DNA of 64,000 nucleotides from Massilia sp. IC2-477 (GTDB lineage: Bacteria; Pseudomonadota; Gammaproteobacteria; Burkholderiales; Burkholderiaceae_D): positions 124,001 to 188,000 of the forward strand of contig NZ_JAJFEQ010000007.1 in NCBI RefSeq assembly GCF_020707265.1. The letters are read 5' to 3'. Below the pieces are notes generated by a model. That model saw only the letters and a program-made list of their open reading frames with translations, made no database searches and had not been told where the DNA came from. Position 1 is the first letter of the stretch. Every line of letters begins with the position of its first letter. The position numbers were made by a program, and so were the translations under genes. Below are positions 7,268 through 17,225 of this stretch, piece by piece.

Positions 7268-7910
7268 TTTGAATATATAATCGACAGGCGGCGGTCAAAC
7301 CTCTGCTGGTGTAAGAATTAAAACGATATTTTACACAGGGGCGCGCTCCACCGGCCCCGCTAATCAGCAAATTCGGTGGAAAAAAACGTGTACGCACATT
7401 CAGGCGGCGATCAGGGTTGCACCTGCAGTTGCAATCGGGTTGCGTGGCTGGATGCAGGATGGACTGTTTGGATTTGTATGGATAAGTACCGGCAAGCCGC
7501 CCTGTTCGCGGCTTGCCGGGTGATGGTGTCGATAACGCTTGTCGTTTTCGCCCGACCCGATGTAAGCCTCACCTGAAGGCTCCAGTTTACGGAAGGCTGA
7601 TTGATCGCCTCGGTATCGAAGTCTTGGTTGTTCGCTGGCTACGGTTTGGCTCGTTGTTGCACACTGCCCCGCTGTGTCCGCTGTGCCCACCCCAACGTGG
7701 TGGCAGGCGGGCCGGTTGCTGGTCGCGGCGTGCGTAGACAATGACGTTCGACATCATTTGCGCCCTGTGTGGCAGCGATGCCCTGCATCGTCCTGCCCCG
7801 TCCCGGGTATTCCCCCCTCCAGCATTCCCTTCTCCGCGTACATCCCTGTACTTTCGCCGCGTCTAACCAGCGCGGCATGACACGGCCTTCGGGTCGCGGA
7901 GTTAATAAAA
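7268..7910 (+). other. Long leader/intergenic region of rne
   Basis: About 640 bases separate rluC and rne without a credible gene. The left end holds the candidate rluC promoter; most of the rest is presumably the rne promoter and 5' untranslated region. A perfect 12-bp hairpin lies at 7489-7519. Long structured rne leaders mediate autoregulation by RNase E in E. coli (established there); by analogy this leader may do the same here, though no sequence homology is claimed. Confidence 0.6.
7489..7519 (+). promoter_or_regulatory. Perfect 12-bp hairpin in the rne leader
   Basis: CCGGCAAGCCGC (7489-7500) and GCGGCTTGCCGG (7508-7519) are perfect complements around a 7-base loop. It lies ~390 bases before the rne start and has no T run after it, so it is not a standard terminator. 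It is a candidate autoregulatory stem. Confidence 0.5.
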
Positions 7911-10880
7911 ATGAAACGTATGTTGTTTAACGCTACGCAGCAAGAGGAGCTGCGCGTAGCGATTGTCGACGGTCAAAAGCTGATCGACATCGATATCGAG
8001 ACCGCCGGTCGCGAGCAACGCAAGTCCAATATCTACAAGGGTGTCATCACCCGCATCGAACCCTCCCTCGAAGCCTGCTTCGTCAGCTACGGCGAAGACC
8101 GCCACGGTTTCCTCCCCTTCAAAGAAGTTGCCCGTTCTTATTTCCGTGATGGCGTCGACGTGCGTAACTGCACGATCAAGGAAGCCCTCAAGGAAGGCCA
8201 GGAAATCATGGTCCAGGTCGAGAAAGAGGAACGCGGTAACAAGGGCGCCGCCCTCACCTCCTTCATTTCGCTGGCCGGCCGCTACCTGGTCCTGATGCCG
8301 AACAACCCGCGCGGCGGCGGCGTGTCGCGCCGCGTCGAGGGTGAAGAGCGTCAGGAACTGCGCGAAACCATGGACAAGCTCGACCTGCCGCAAGGCATGT
8401 CGGTGATCGCCCGCACCGCCGGCATCGGCCGCAACGTCGACGAACTGCAGTGGGACCTGAACTACCTGATGCAACTGTGGCGCGCGATCGAAGGCGCCGG
8501 CAAGTCGGCGTCGGGCCCCTTCCTGATCTACCAGGAATCCTCGCTGGTGATCCGCGCGATCCGCGACTACTTCCAGCCGGACATCGGCGAAGTCCTGATC
8601 GACACCGACGAGATCTTCGAACAGGCGCAGCAGTTCATGTCGCACGTGATGCCGGACATGGCGCATCGCGTCAAGCGCTACAGCGACGACGTGCCGCTGT
8701 TCTCGCGTTTCCAGATCGAACACCAGATCGAAACCGCCTATGCCCGCACCGTGCCGCTGCCGTCGGGCGGCGCGATCGTCATCGACCACACCGAAGCCCT
8801 GGTCTCCATCGACGTCAACTCGGCGCGCGCCACGCGCGGCTCGGACATCGAGACCACCGCCTTCAACACCAATTGCGAAGCGGCCGACGAAGTGGCCCGC
8901 CAGCTGCGCCTGCGCGACCTGGGCGGCCTGATCGTGATCGACTTCATCGACATGGAAGTGGCCAAGAACCAGCGCGAAGTGGAACAGCGCCTGAAGGACG
9001 CCCTGCACCATGACCGTGCACGCGTGCAGATGGGCAAGATCTCGCGCTTCGGCCTGATGGAACTGTCGCGCCAGCGCCTGCGCCCGTCGCTGTCGGAAGG
9101 CTCCCACGTGACCTGCCCGCGCTGCTCGGGCACCGGCCACATTCGCGATACCGAATCCTCGGCCCTGCAAGTCCTGCGCATCATCCAGGAAGAGGCCATG
9201 AAGGAAAACTCGGCCGCGATCCACGTGCAGGTGCCGGTCGACGTCGCCGCCTTCCTGCTGAACGAAAAGCGCGGCGAAGTGCTCAAGATCGAGAACCGCC
9301 ACCGCATCACCGTGATCCTGATCCCGAACAAGCATCTGGACACCCCGCACTACAAGCTCGAGCGCATCAAGCACGACGACCCGCGCCTGGAAGACGTGGC
9401 CGCCAGCTACACCATGGCGGAATCGGCCGAGACCGACATGAGCTTCTCCAAGCGCCAGAAGGAAGAAGCCAAGCCGCGCCAGGAAGCCGTGGTCAAGACC
9501 ATCACCCCGGCCCAGCCGGCGCCGATGGTGGACCGCAGCGAAGCCGCAAAACCGGCCAAGGCCGCCGCGCCCGTCCCGGCCCCGGCCGCTGCAGCGCCGG
9601 CCCCGAGCGAACTGGGCTTCTTCGCCCGCGTCAAGGCCTTCTTCATGGGCGCACCGGTGGCACCAAGCCAGGCGCCTGCCCCGGTCGTGGCTGAGAAGCC
9701 CGCCGCACCGGCAGCCGGCGAGCGCAGCGAACGCAATGGCCGCAACGGCCAGCGCACCCGCAACGGCCGCGGCGCCAAGGGCGGCCGCGAGCGCGACGAG
9801 ACTGCGAAGCTCGAGGAAACCGTCAAGCCGGCGGAAGCCGAAGGCAAGCCGGCGCGTCAGCCGCGCGAGAAGCGTGAGCCGCGCGAACCACGTGCACCGC
9901 GCGAGCCGCGCGAGCAGCTCGAGGGCGCAGCACCGGCACGCGCCGAGCGTGAGCCGGGCGAACGCAAGGAACGCGCACCGCGCCGCGAACGTGGCGAGCG
10001 CGCCGCCCAGCAGGTCGAGGCCAAGGCCGAAGAACTGAAGCTGCAGGCCGTCCCGGCTCCGAGCGAGGAAAGCGAACTGTCGACCACCACGCCGCACGGC
10101 GACGTGCTGGACCACGCGGTGAAAGTCGCCGCCACCGGTCCGGATGGCGAGGAACTGGAAACCGAAGGCGGCGACGAGCCGCGCCGCCGCCGCCGCCGCG
10201 GTGGCCGAAACCGCAACCGCCGCGACCGTGACCAGGTCGAAGGCATCGAGTCGGCTGAAGGTGTCGACGGCGCACCGGTGTTCACCCCGGTGGCCGACGA
10301 AGAGGCCGCCAAGGTCGCTGCCGCAGCCAAGTCGCCGAAGAAAGCTGCCGCCCAGGCCGAGCCGGGTCCGTGGCCCTTCCCGACCGCCGCGTCGGTGGCT
10401 GCCAAGGCCAAGGCCGAAGCCGATGCCGCCGCCAGGGCTGCGGCCAAGGCCGCTGCCGCGGCTGCACCAGCGCCAGTCGCACCAGCACCTGCTCCCGCGC
10501 CGAGCGTAGCGGCCGATCCGGGTCCGTGGCTGTTCCCGACCGCAGCGTCGATGGCTGCGGCCAAGGCGCCGGCAGTGGAAGCGGCACCGGCGCCGGCACC
10601 TGTCGCCGAAGCACCGGCTGCACCGGTTGCCCCGGTTGCCCCGGTTGCCCCTGCACCGGTCGCTGCCGCTCCGGCGCCAGTGGCTGCCCAGGCTCCGGTG
10701 GACCTGAACGAAGTCCTGTCCGCCGCCGGCCTGCAGCTCGCTGCGACCGATCCGGAAAAGCTGCGCGCCGCACAGGAAGCCGCCACCCAGGCCACTACTG
10801 CACCGCGCATGGGCCGCGCCCGCAAGAAGGTCGAGGCGCCGGTGGATGAGCCGCTGATCCAGGTGGATACGCGTCAGTAA
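7911..10880 (+). CDS. rne: Ribonuclease E
   Basis: The 989-residue endoribonuclease E scaffolds the RNA degradosome. The N-terminal half follows the E. coli enzyme: S1 domain (~35-120), catalytic Asp301 in [10 protein letters not shown] and Asp344 in VIDFIDME (same 43-residue spacing as E. coli 303/346), and Zn-link cysteines 402 and 405 in CPRCSGTGH. The C-terminal half (~530-989) is low-complexity: Ala/Pro-rich linkers, an amphipathic segment [11 protein letters not shown] (~570) that may bind the membrane, Arg-rich RNA-binding blocks (~600-780, including [17 protein letters not shown]), and two copies of PGPWxFPTAAS (818-828 and 870-880). A hairpin terminator follows directly. It is translated from AATAAAA-ATG with no strong ribosome site. 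Confidence 0.97.
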   Translation: MKRMLFNATQQEELRVAIVDGQKLIDIDIETAGREQRKSNIYKGVITRIEPSLEACFVSYGEDRHGFLPFKEVARSYFRDGVDVRNCTIKEALKEGQEIMVQVEKEERGNKGAALTSFISLAGRYLVLMPNNPRGGGVSRRVEGEERQELRETMDKLDLPQGMSVIARTAGIGRNVDELQWDLNYLMQLWRAIEGAGKSASGPFLIYQESSLVIRAIRDYFQPDIGEVLIDTDEIFEQAQQFMSHVMPDMAHRVKRYSDDVPLFSRFQIEHQIETAYARTVPLPSGGAIVIDHTEALVSIDVNSARATRGSDIETTAFNTNCEAADEVARQLRLRDLGGLIVIDFIDMEVAKNQREVEQRLKDALHHDRARVQMGKISRFGLMELSRQRLRPSLSEGSHVTCPRCSGTGHIRDTESSALQVLRIIQEEAMKENSAAIHVQVPVDVAAFLLNEKRGEVLKIENRHRITVILIPNKHLDTPHYKLERIKHDDPRLEDVAASYTMAESAETDMSFSKRQKEEAKPRQEAVVKTITPAQPAPMVDRSEAAKPAKAAAPVPAPAAAAPAPSELGFFARVKAFFMGAPVAPSQAPAPVVAEKPAAPAAGERSERNGRNGQRTRNGRGAKGGRERDETAKLEETVKPAEAEGKPARQPREKREPREPRAPREPREQLEGAAPARAEREPGERKERAPRRERGERAAQQVEAKAEELKLQAVPAPSEESELSTTTPHGDVLDHAVKVAATGPDGEELETEGGDEPRRRRRRGGRNRNRRDRDQVEGIESAEGVDGAPVFTPVADEEAAKVAAAAKSPKKAAAQAEPGPWPFPTAASVAAKAKAEADAAARAAAKAAAAAAPAPVAPAPAPAPSVAADPGPWLFPTAASMAAAKAPAVEAAPAPAPVAEAPAAPVAPVAPVAPAPVAAAPAPVAAQAPVDLNEVLSAAGLQLAATDPEKLRAAQEAATQATTAPRMGRARKKVEAPVDEPLIQVDTRQ

Positions 10881-10900
10881 TCCAGTCGCGTTCAGACAAG

Positions 10901-10928
10901 AGGGGAAGCTGCGGCTTCCCCTTTTTTG
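10901..10928 (+). terminator. Rho-independent terminator of rne
   Basis: AGGGGAAGC (10901-10909) pairs with GCTTCCCCT (10914-10922) around TGCG and is followed by a T run. It lies 20 bases after the rne stop. Confidence 0.9.
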
Positions 10929-10985
10929 TTTCATGCCCAACAGGGACGCAAGCAGGCAGTCATATTGTCGGGTTACGATAGCAGG

Positions 10986-12299
10986 ATGCCAAGCTCCATC
11001 TCCTTCCGCGAAGCCCTGCTCTACTGGCTCAAGCTCGGCTTCATCAGCTTCGGCGGCCCGGCGGGCCAGATCGCCCTCATGCACAGCGAACTGGTCAAGC
11101 GCCGCCGCTGGATCTCCGAGCAGCGCTTCCTGCACGCCCTGAACTACTGCATGCTGCTGCCCGGTCCCGAAGCGACCCAGCTGGCCGTCTACATCGGCTG
11201 GCTGCTGCACCGCACCTGGGGCGGCATCGTGGCCGGGCTGCTGTTCATCCTGCCCTCGCTGCTGCTCCTGATCGGCCTGTCGTGGATCTACCTGGCCTGG
11301 GGCCACCTTCCCGTCATCGCCGGGGTCATGGCGGGCATCAAGCCGGCCGTGGTGGCGATCGTGATCGGCGCCGCCTGGCGCATCGGCACCCGCACGCTGC
11401 GCAACGGCGCGCTGGCGGCGATCGCGGCGCTGGCCTTCGTCGCCATCGCCGTGCTCGATGTCCCCTTCCCCCTGATCGTGCTGGCGGCCGCGCTGGCGGG
11501 CCTGGTGGGCGGACGCCTGTGGCCGCAGCGCTTCCAGCCCGGCGGCGGCCATCCCGCCAGCCGCAAGCACTACGGACCGGCCCTGATCGACGACGACACC
11601 CCCACGCCGGCGCACGCGCGCTTCTCCATGCGCGGCCTCGCCAAGGCCGGCCTGATCGGCACCGGCCTGGCACTGGGCGCCTGGCTGCTGCTGGCCGCCG
11701 TCTATGGTGTGGACGGCACCCTCACGCGCATGGGCTGGTTCTTCACCAAGGCTGCCCTGATGACCTTCGGCGGCGCCTACGCGGTGCTGCCCTACGTGGT
11801 GCAGGGCGCAGTCGAAAAATACGGCTGGCTGAGCGCCACCCAGATGATCGACGGGCTGGCGCTGGGCGAAACCACGCCGGGTCCCCTGATCATGATCGTC
11901 GCCTTTGTCGGTTTCGTGGGCGGCTGGACCCATGCGCTGTTCGGCCCGGCCGCCCTGCCCCTGGGCGGCATTGCCGGGGCGCTGGTGGCCAGCCTGTTCA
12001 CTTTCCTGCCCTCGTTCGTGTTCATCCTGGCGGGCGGGCCGCTGGTCGAGTCCGGGCGCGGCAACGTGCGCCTGACCGCCCCGCTCACCGCGATCTCGGC
12101 CGCCGTGGTCGGCGTGATCGCCAGCCTGGCCGTGTTCTTCGGCCAGCACGTGTTCTTTGCCGGCGGCCAGCTCCAGCCGGGCGCGATCGCCATCGGCCTG
12201 GTGGCGGCAATCGCCCTGCTGCGCTTCAAGCTCGGGCCCATCAAGCTGATCGCCGCCTGTGCGCTGGCGGGGGTCGTGCTATCGTATTGGCATGCCTGA
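10986..12299 (+). CDS. chrA: Chromate transporter (CHR family, two-domain)
   Basis: The 437-residue membrane protein has the duplicated CHR architecture. The N-terminal domain contains [16 protein letters not shown] and [15 protein letters not shown]; the C-terminal domain contains the matching [17 protein letters not shown] and [16 protein letters not shown]. About ten hydrophobic segments are visible. CHR proteins export chromate, probably using the proton gradient. I chose the ATG at 10986 because the upstream extension lies in the rne terminator. The 3' end overlaps the moaA start by 8 bases, so the two are probably co-transcribed; a link of an oxyanion transporter to molybdenum cofactor genes is suggestive but unproven. 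Confidence 0.9.
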   Translation: MPSSISFREALLYWLKLGFISFGGPAGQIALMHSELVKRRRWISEQRFLHALNYCMLLPGPEATQLAVYIGWLLHRTWGGIVAGLLFILPSLLLLIGLSWIYLAWGHLPVIAGVMAGIKPAVVAIVIGAAWRIGTRTLRNGALAAIAALAFVAIAVLDVPFPLIVLAAALAGLVGGRLWPQRFQPGGGHPASRKHYGPALIDDDTPTPAHARFSMRGLAKAGLIGTGLALGAWLLLAAVYGVDGTLTRMGWFFTKAALMTFGGAYAVLPYVVQGAVEKYGWLSATQMIDGLALGETTPGPLIMIVAFVGFVGGWTHALFGPAALPLGGIAGALVASLFTFLPSFVFILAGGPLVESGRGNVRLTAPLTAISAAVVGVIASLAVFFGQHVFFAGGQLQPGAIAIGLVAAIALLRFKLGPIKLIAACALAGVVLSYWHA

Positions 12300-13398
12300 A
12301 AAAATCATCCTGCTGAACGACCTGCGCTCGCCCCTGCTTCCGGTGCCGGCGGCGCCGGACGCGCCCACCGGACTGTTGTCCGACGCCCTGGGCCGGCCGC
12401 TGCACGACCTGCGCATCTCGGTGACCGACCGCTGCAATTTCCGCTGCGTCTACTGCATGCCGAAAGAGGTGTTCGACAAGGACTACGCCTACCTGCCGCA
12501 CAGCGAGCTGCTCTCGTTCGAAGAGATCACGCGCGTGGCGCGCCTGTTCATCGCCCACGGCGTCGAGAAGATCCGCCTGACCGGCGGCGAGCCGCTGCTG
12601 CGCAAGAACCTGGAACGCCTGGTCGGCATGCTGCGCGCGCTCCCCACGCCGAGCGGCCGCCCGCTCGACCTCACGCTCACCACCAACGGCTCGCTGCTGG
12701 CGCGCAAGGCGCGCGCGCTGAAGGACGCGGGCCTGGACCGCGTGACGGTCTCGCTCGACGCCCTCGACGATGCCGTGTTCCGGCGCATGAACGACGTCGA
12801 CTTTGCGGTGGCCGACGTGCTGCACGGACTGGACGCCGCGCACGAGGCCGGGCTGGGCCCGATCAAGGTCAACATGGTCGTCAAGCGCGGCACCAACGAA
12901 GACCAGATCCTGCCGATGGCGCGCCACTTCAAGGGCTCGCCCTTCATCCTGCGCTTCATCGAATACATGGACGTGGGCGCCTCGAACGGCTGGAACATGG
13001 TTGACGTGATTCCGTCCGCCGAGGTGATCCGCCGCATCGGCGCCGAGCTGCCGCTGGCGCCGGTCGCCGCCAACTACACGGGCGAGACCGCCGCGCGCTG
13101 GCGCTACCTGGACGGCGGCGGCGAAGTCGGGGTCATCTCCAGCGTCACCCAGGCCTTCTGCCAGGACTGCACGCGCATGCGCCTGTCGACCGAAGGCAAG
13201 CTGTACACCTGCCTGTTCGCCACCCAGGGCCACGACCTGCGCACCCTGCTGCGCAAGGAGCGTAGCGATGCGGAGATCCTCGGCGCCGTGGCCCAGCTCT
13301 GGCGCGGCCGTACCGACCGCTATTCCGAGCAGCGCACGGTCGATACCTCGGGCCTGGCGCGCGGCAAGAAAGTCGAAATGTCGTACATCGGCGGCTAA
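12292..13398 (+). CDS. moaA: GTP 3',8-cyclase (molybdenum cofactor step 1)
   Basis: The 368-residue radical SAM enzyme converts GTP to 3',8-cyclo-GTP, the first step of molybdopterin synthesis. The SAM-cluster motif CNFRCVYC uses Cys48, 52 and 55. Conserved elements follow: [41 protein letters not shown], and the C-terminal second-cluster cysteines in [21 protein letters not shown]. It ends in Gly-Gly as in authentic MoaA, where the tail enters the active site. The start at [10 protein letters not shown] overlaps chrA by 8 bases. The fused mobA-moeA begins 13 bases downstream, forming one operon. Confidence 0.96.
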   Translation: MPEKIILLNDLRSPLLPVPAAPDAPTGLLSDALGRPLHDLRISVTDRCNFRCVYCMPKEVFDKDYAYLPHSELLSFEEITRVARLFIAHGVEKIRLTGGEPLLRKNLERLVGMLRALPTPSGRPLDLTLTTNGSLLARKARALKDAGLDRVTVSLDALDDAVFRRMNDVDFAVADVLHGLDAAHEAGLGPIKVNMVVKRGTNEDQILPMARHFKGSPFILRFIEYMDVGASNGWNMVDVIPSAEVIRRIGAELPLAPVAANYTGETAARWRYLDGGGEVGVISSVTQAFCQDCTRMRLSTEGKLYTCLFATQGHDLRTLLRKERSDAEILGAVAQLWRGRTDRYSEQRTVDTSGLARGKKVEMSYIGG

Positions 13399-13411
13399 TA
13401 CTTCGAACAAC

Positions 13412-15283
13412 ATGGAAAAGACACTCATCACGGGACTGATCCTGGCGGGCGGGCGTGGCTCGCGCATGGGCAACGTCGACAAGGGCCTGCAGCCTTTCCG
13501 CGGCAAGCCGATGGCGCAGCACGCGATCGAGCGCCTGCTGCCGCAGGTCGGCTCGGTCATGGTCAACGCCAACCGCAACCTCGATGCCTGGCTGGAGCTG
13601 GCCGCGCCCGTATGGGCTGACGAAACGCCCGGTTTCGCGGGCCCGCTGGCGGGCCTGGAGGCGGGCCTGATGCACTGCGCCACGCCCTGGCTGCTGGCGG
13701 TGCCCTGCGATTCGCCCTTCCTGCCGCGCGACCTGGCCGAGCGCCTGGCCGCCGCGGTCGAAGAACACGACGCCGACCTTGCCTATGCGGTCACCCAGGA
13801 AGCAGGCATGCGCCCCCAGCCCCACCCCGTGTTCTGCCTGGTGAAGGCGAGCCGGCTGCCGGTGCTGTCGCGCTACCTGCTCGAGGGCGGACGGCGCATG
13901 GACGGCTGGTACAAGGACCTGAAGGCGGTCGAGGTGCTGTTCGAGGACGCGGACGCCTTCCGCAACATCAATACCCTCGACGAACTGCAGGGCCTGGACC
14001 AGACGGCGGCGCGCAGCCTGGCGCAGGTGGCGAGCTGCCTCTCCAGCTACGATCCGGAAGCCCTTCCTGTACGCGACGCCCAGCGCATCATCCGCGAGTT
14101 CGTGCAGCCTGTGCGTGCGGTGGAAAAAGTCGCGCTGCGTGCGGCGCTCGGCCGCGTGCTGGCGGCAGACGTCATTTCTCCGATCAACGTGCCGGCCCAC
14201 GACAACTCGGCCATGGACGGCTTCGCCCTGCGCGGCGCCGACCTGCGCCCTGACGCGCCGGTCACGCTGTGGGTGCTCGGCACGACCTACGCCGGCAATG
14301 CCCTTGGCGTGGTGCCGGCGAGCGGAGAATGCGTGCGCATCATGACGGGCGGCGTCATGCCCGAAGGCTGCGACAGCGTAGTGCCGCAGGAATTCGTCAC
14401 CCAGGACGGCGACCGCATCACGGTACCGGCCGGCGTGATCCGCCCGGGCGACAACCGGCGCTTCGCCGGCGAAGACCTGAAGGCCGGCGGCCCTGCCCTG
14501 ACGGCGGGCCGCGTGGTGCGCCCGCCCGACCTGGGGATGCTGGCTTCGCTCGGCATCCCCGAGGTCGCGGTGCAGCGCCGCCTGCGCGTGGCCTTCTTCT
14601 CGACCGGCGACGAACTGCGCTCGGTCGGCGAATCGCTGGACGAAGGCTGCGTCTACGACAGCAACCGCTACACCATCTACGGCATGCTGCAGCGCCTCGG
14701 CTGCGACATCATCGACATGGGCGTCGTGCGCGACGACCCGCAAGCGCTGGAGGAAGCCCTGCGCAGCGCCTGCGAGAACGCCGACGCCATCATCACCTCG
14801 GGTGGGGTCTCGGTCGGCGCCGCCGACTACACCAAGCAGATCATGGCGAAGCTGGGCGACGTCACCTTCTGGAAGATCGGCATGCGCCCGGGGCGCCCAC
14901 TGGCCTTCGGACGGGTGAACTCGAACGGCCGCAGCGCCTTCCTGTTCGGGCTGCCCGGCAATCCGGTAGCGGTGATGGTCTCGTTCTACTTCTTCGCGCG
15001 CGAGGCGCTGCTGCGCATGATGGGCGCCGAGGCTCCGCTACCACTGCTGCGTGCGCGCTCCAGCGGCGCGATCCGCAAGAAGCCGGGGCGCACCGAATAC
15101 CAGCGCGGCATCCTGGCGCGCGGCGCCGACGGCGAACCGGAAGTGCGCATCACGGGTTCCCAGGGCTCGGGCATCCTGCGCTCGATGTCGGAAGCGAACT
15201 GCATGGTGGTGCTGCACGACGAGCAGGGCAATGTCGCGGATGGCGACATGGTGGACGTATTAGTCTTTGAGGGGTTGATGTAG
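13412..15283 (+). CDS. mobA-moeA: Fused MobA-MoeA: Moco guanylyltransferase plus molybdenum insertase
   Basis: A single 623-codon frame joins two enzymes normally made separately. Residues 1-~200 are MobA, which attaches GMP to the cofactor: LILAGGRGSRMG (nucleotide loop), DKGLQPFRGKPM, GPLAGLEAG, VPCDSPFLP and the terminal FRNINTLDEL. Residues ~206-623 are MoeA, which inserts molybdate: SCLSSYDPEALPV, DNSAMDGFA (from Asp264), MTGGVMPEGCDSVVPQE, the adenylate-binding SGGVSVGAADYTK (~463-475) and GLPGNPVAVMVSF (~513). No stop, ATG or ribosome site lies at the junction; the only candidate internal start is a GTG at 14027 without a Shine-Dalgarno. The TAG stop lies at the edge of a REP-like element (ATGTAGGGGTGG). 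Confidence 0.9.
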   Translation: MEKTLITGLILAGGRGSRMGNVDKGLQPFRGKPMAQHAIERLLPQVGSVMVNANRNLDAWLELAAPVWADETPGFAGPLAGLEAGLMHCATPWLLAVPCDSPFLPRDLAERLAAAVEEHDADLAYAVTQEAGMRPQPHPVFCLVKASRLPVLSRYLLEGGRRMDGWYKDLKAVEVLFEDADAFRNINTLDELQGLDQTAARSLAQVASCLSSYDPEALPVRDAQRIIREFVQPVRAVEKVALRAALGRVLAADVISPINVPAHDNSAMDGFALRGADLRPDAPVTLWVLGTTYAGNALGVVPASGECVRIMTGGVMPEGCDSVVPQEFVTQDGDRITVPAGVIRPGDNRRFAGEDLKAGGPALTAGRVVRPPDLGMLASLGIPEVAVQRRLRVAFFSTGDELRSVGESLDEGCVYDSNRYTIYGMLQRLGCDIIDMGVVRDDPQALEEALRSACENADAIITSGGVSVGAADYTKQIMAKLGDVTFWKIGMRPGRPLAFGRVNSNGRSAFLFGLPGNPVAVMVSFYFFAREALLRMMGAEAPLPLLRARSSGAIRKKPGRTEYQRGILARGADGEPEVRITGSQGSGILRSMSEANCMVVLHDEQGNVADGDMVDVLVFEGLM

Positions 15284-15430
15284 GGGTGGTCCAGTCCAGT
15301 GGACTGGACCACGCTCCGCCGACCGCGCGTTCAAACCATGCAAGATCTGCCTGTGCGCCAATTCAAGCGTTAACCATCGACGCGCGGTCGGCAAAGCGTG
15401 CGCCAGTCCACCGGACTGGCGCACCCCTAC
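15280..15430. repeat. REP/REPIN-like inverted pair, type B
   Basis: Outer ends are GTAGGGGTG (15280-15288) and CACCCCTAC (15422-15430). The left hairpin pairs GGTCCAGTCC with GGACTGGACC; the right one pairs TGCGCCAGTCC with GGACTGGCGCA. Inner arms GCCGACCGCGCGT and ACGCGCGGTCGGC are perfect complements and match the inner arms of the copy at 38768-38871. It fills the gap between the converging mobA-moeA and rmuC genes and provides the TAG stop of the former. Confidence 0.75.
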
Positions 15431-16750
15431 CTAATCGTCGGTATCCAGCCGGTCCGGCCCCAGCATCAGCTGCGCGGCCTCGGACGGCAGTGCCTCCACC
15501 GACTTCAGCTTCTTCGCCATCACCCGGCTGCGCACCTCGGCGCTTTCGATGTTCTTGGCTGCCTTCTCCAGCGTCGCCTTGGTCGTGGCCAGCACGTCGC
15601 CGAACTTGGTGAACTCCGTCTTGACCGCGCCCAGCACCTGCCACACCTCGGACGAGCGCTTTTCCAGCGCCAGCGTGCGGAAGCCCATCTGCAGGCTGTT
15701 GAGCAGCGCGGTCAGGGTCGAGGGGCCGGCGATCGTCACGCGCAGCGAGCGCTGCAGGTCGTCGGCCAGGCCGGGACGGCGCATCACTTCCGCATACAGG
15801 CCTTCGGTCGGCAGGAACAGGATGGCGAAATCGGTGGTCTGCGGCGGCGACACGTATTTCTCGCAGATGGTCTTGGCCTCGACCCGCACCGCGCGTTCCA
15901 GCTCGGCGCCGTAGCGCGCCACGCCCTCGGCGTCGGCCGTTTCGGCCGCTTCCAACAGGCGTTCGTACTGCTCCTTGGGGAACTTGGCGTCGATCGGCAG
16001 CCACAGCGGCGGGCCGCCGTCGACCGTGCCCGGCAGCTTGATTGCGAATTCGACGCGTGCGCCAGTACCGGCGATGGTTTCAACATTCTTGGCGTATTGG
16101 TCGACAGTCAGCACCTGCTCCAGCAGCATCTCCAGCTGCACTTCGCCCCAGGTGCCGCGGGTCTTGACGTTGGTGAGCACGCGTTTCAGGTCGCCCACGC
16201 CGATCGCCAGCTGCTGCATCTCGCCCAGGCCCTGGTGCACCTTCTCCAGCCGCTCGCTGACCTGTTTGAAGCTCTCCGTCAGACGCGTTTCCAACGTCGC
16301 GTGCAGCTTCTCGTCGACGGTCTGGCGCATCTCTTCCAGGCGCTTGGCGTTATCGAGCTGCAGGTCGCGGATCTTGGTTTCCAGCGTGCCGCGCACTTCC
16401 AGCATGCGCTGGGCATTCGATTCGGTCAGGTTGGACAGGGTCAGCTGCAAGGTGTCGGCAAAACGCTTCAAGGCGCGTGCCTGCTCCTCGCGGCCGCTCG
16501 CGGAATGCAGCTGCATCTGCTGGCGCATGCCGTCGAGCTGTTGCACCGTCGCTGCGTGGTACTGCCCCATGTGGCCGGAGACTTCCTGGCGCGTGGCCTG
16601 GGCAGTCGACTGCATCTCGAGCCGCAGTTCACGTTCCAGGCGTTCGATGTGGCGGCCGTCTCCCGCGTTGCGCGCACGGGCGAGCAGCAGGAATTGCAGG
16701 ACGATGACGACCGCGACAGCAATCAGGATCAGGAGTTCAACCATGCCCAT
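15431..16750 (-). CDS. rmuC: DNA recombination protein RmuC
   Basis: The 439-residue protein has one N-terminal membrane segment (VELLILIAVAVVIVLQFLL), a long coiled coil (~35-190, regular EMRQTVDEKLHATLETRL heptads) and the RmuC nuclease-like domain (~200-420). The domain holds TRGTWGEVQLEMLLEQVL, LPIDAKFPKEQYERLLEA and DFAILFLPTEGLYAEV. RmuC limits inversion at short inverted repeats and is predicted to be PD-(D/E)XK-like (family knowledge). It starts 3 bases after the globin gene; ATGs at 16750 and 16744 are both usable. It ends at the edge of a REP-like inverted repeat, itself the kind of structure RmuC is thought to act on, which may be coincidence. Confidence 0.93.
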   Translation of the reverse strand: MGMVELLILIAVAVVIVLQFLLLARARNAGDGRHIERLERELRLEMQSTAQATRQEVSGHMGQYHAATVQQLDGMRQQMQLHSASGREEQARALKRFADTLQLTLSNLTESNAQRMLEVRGTLETKIRDLQLDNAKRLEEMRQTVDEKLHATLETRLTESFKQVSERLEKVHQGLGEMQQLAIGVGDLKRVLTNVKTRGTWGEVQLEMLLEQVLTVDQYAKNVETIAGTGARVEFAIKLPGTVDGGPPLWLPIDAKFPKEQYERLLEAAETADAEGVARYGAELERAVRVEAKTICEKYVSPPQTTDFAILFLPTEGLYAEVMRRPGLADDLQRSLRVTIAGPSTLTALLNSLQMGFRTLALEKRSSEVWQVLGAVKTEFTKFGDVLATTKATLEKAAKNIESAEVRSRVMAKKLKSVEALPSEAAQLMLGPDRLDTDD

Positions 16751-16753
16751 GCG

Positions 16754-17158
16754 TCAGTCTGCCTTGTTCCGCATCCAGTCGGCGGTATGGTAGAAGGACT
16801 GCATCATCCGCATGCGCAGTTCCTCGTCGTAGCCCAGGTCTTCCATGGCCCAGGCCATGGCGCGCAGCCACTGGTCGCGTTCCCTGGTGCCGATGGCGAA
16901 CGGCAGGTGGCGTGCACGCAGGCGCGGGTGACCATGCTGCTGCACGAACAGGTCGGGACCGCCCATCCAGCCGGACAGGAACATGAACAGCTTTTCGCGC
17001 GAGCTGTCGTTGGGTTGCGGGTGCATGGCGTGGATCTCGGCGAATTCCGGCTCCAGCTGCATCAGGTCGTAGAAACGGTCGACCAGTTCGCGCAGGCGCT
17101 CGGCGCCGCCCATCACCTCGTAGAGGGTTTGTGCTTCGGGGGTGTTCGATTCGGACAT
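16754..17158 (-). CDS. Group II truncated hemoglobin
   Basis: The 134-residue protein fits the 2-on-2 globin fold of group II (TrHbO type). Visible marks are the N-terminal LYEVMGGAERLRELVDRFYDLM, the heme pocket FLSGWMGGPDLFVQQHGHPRLRARHLPFAIG cut by turns, with the proximal His and flanking HPRLRARH typical of group II, and the invariant G8 Trp in RDQWLRAMAWAM. Such proteins bind O2 or NO and often serve in NO or peroxide stress. It lies 67 bases downstream of the FtsX-like gene and 3 bases before rmuC, all leftward. Confidence 0.92.
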   Translation of the reverse strand: MSESNTPEAQTLYEVMGGAERLRELVDRFYDLMQLEPEFAEIHAMHPQPNDSSREKLFMFLSGWMGGPDLFVQQHGHPRLRARHLPFAIGTRERDQWLRAMAWAMEDLGYDEELRMRMMQSFYHTADWMRNKAD

Positions 17159-17225
17159 GCCAGCATGATAGCGCGCCGGAGTGACTGCTGGCCACCCCGG
17201 CGCCCGGCTGTTGCAATTCAGCCCT

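Noticed and set aside
10600..10660. Short direct repeats (CCGGTTGCC) as a possible DNA element
   Set aside because: They encode the Ala-Pro-Val repeats of the RNase E tail in frame and need no other explanation.
7902..12149. A 1415-codon open frame on the minus strand across rne and chrA
   Set aside because: It is antisense to two well-supported genes, its translation is low-complexity Gly/Arg/His/Ala, and it crosses the rne terminator. It is an artefact of high GC at third positions.
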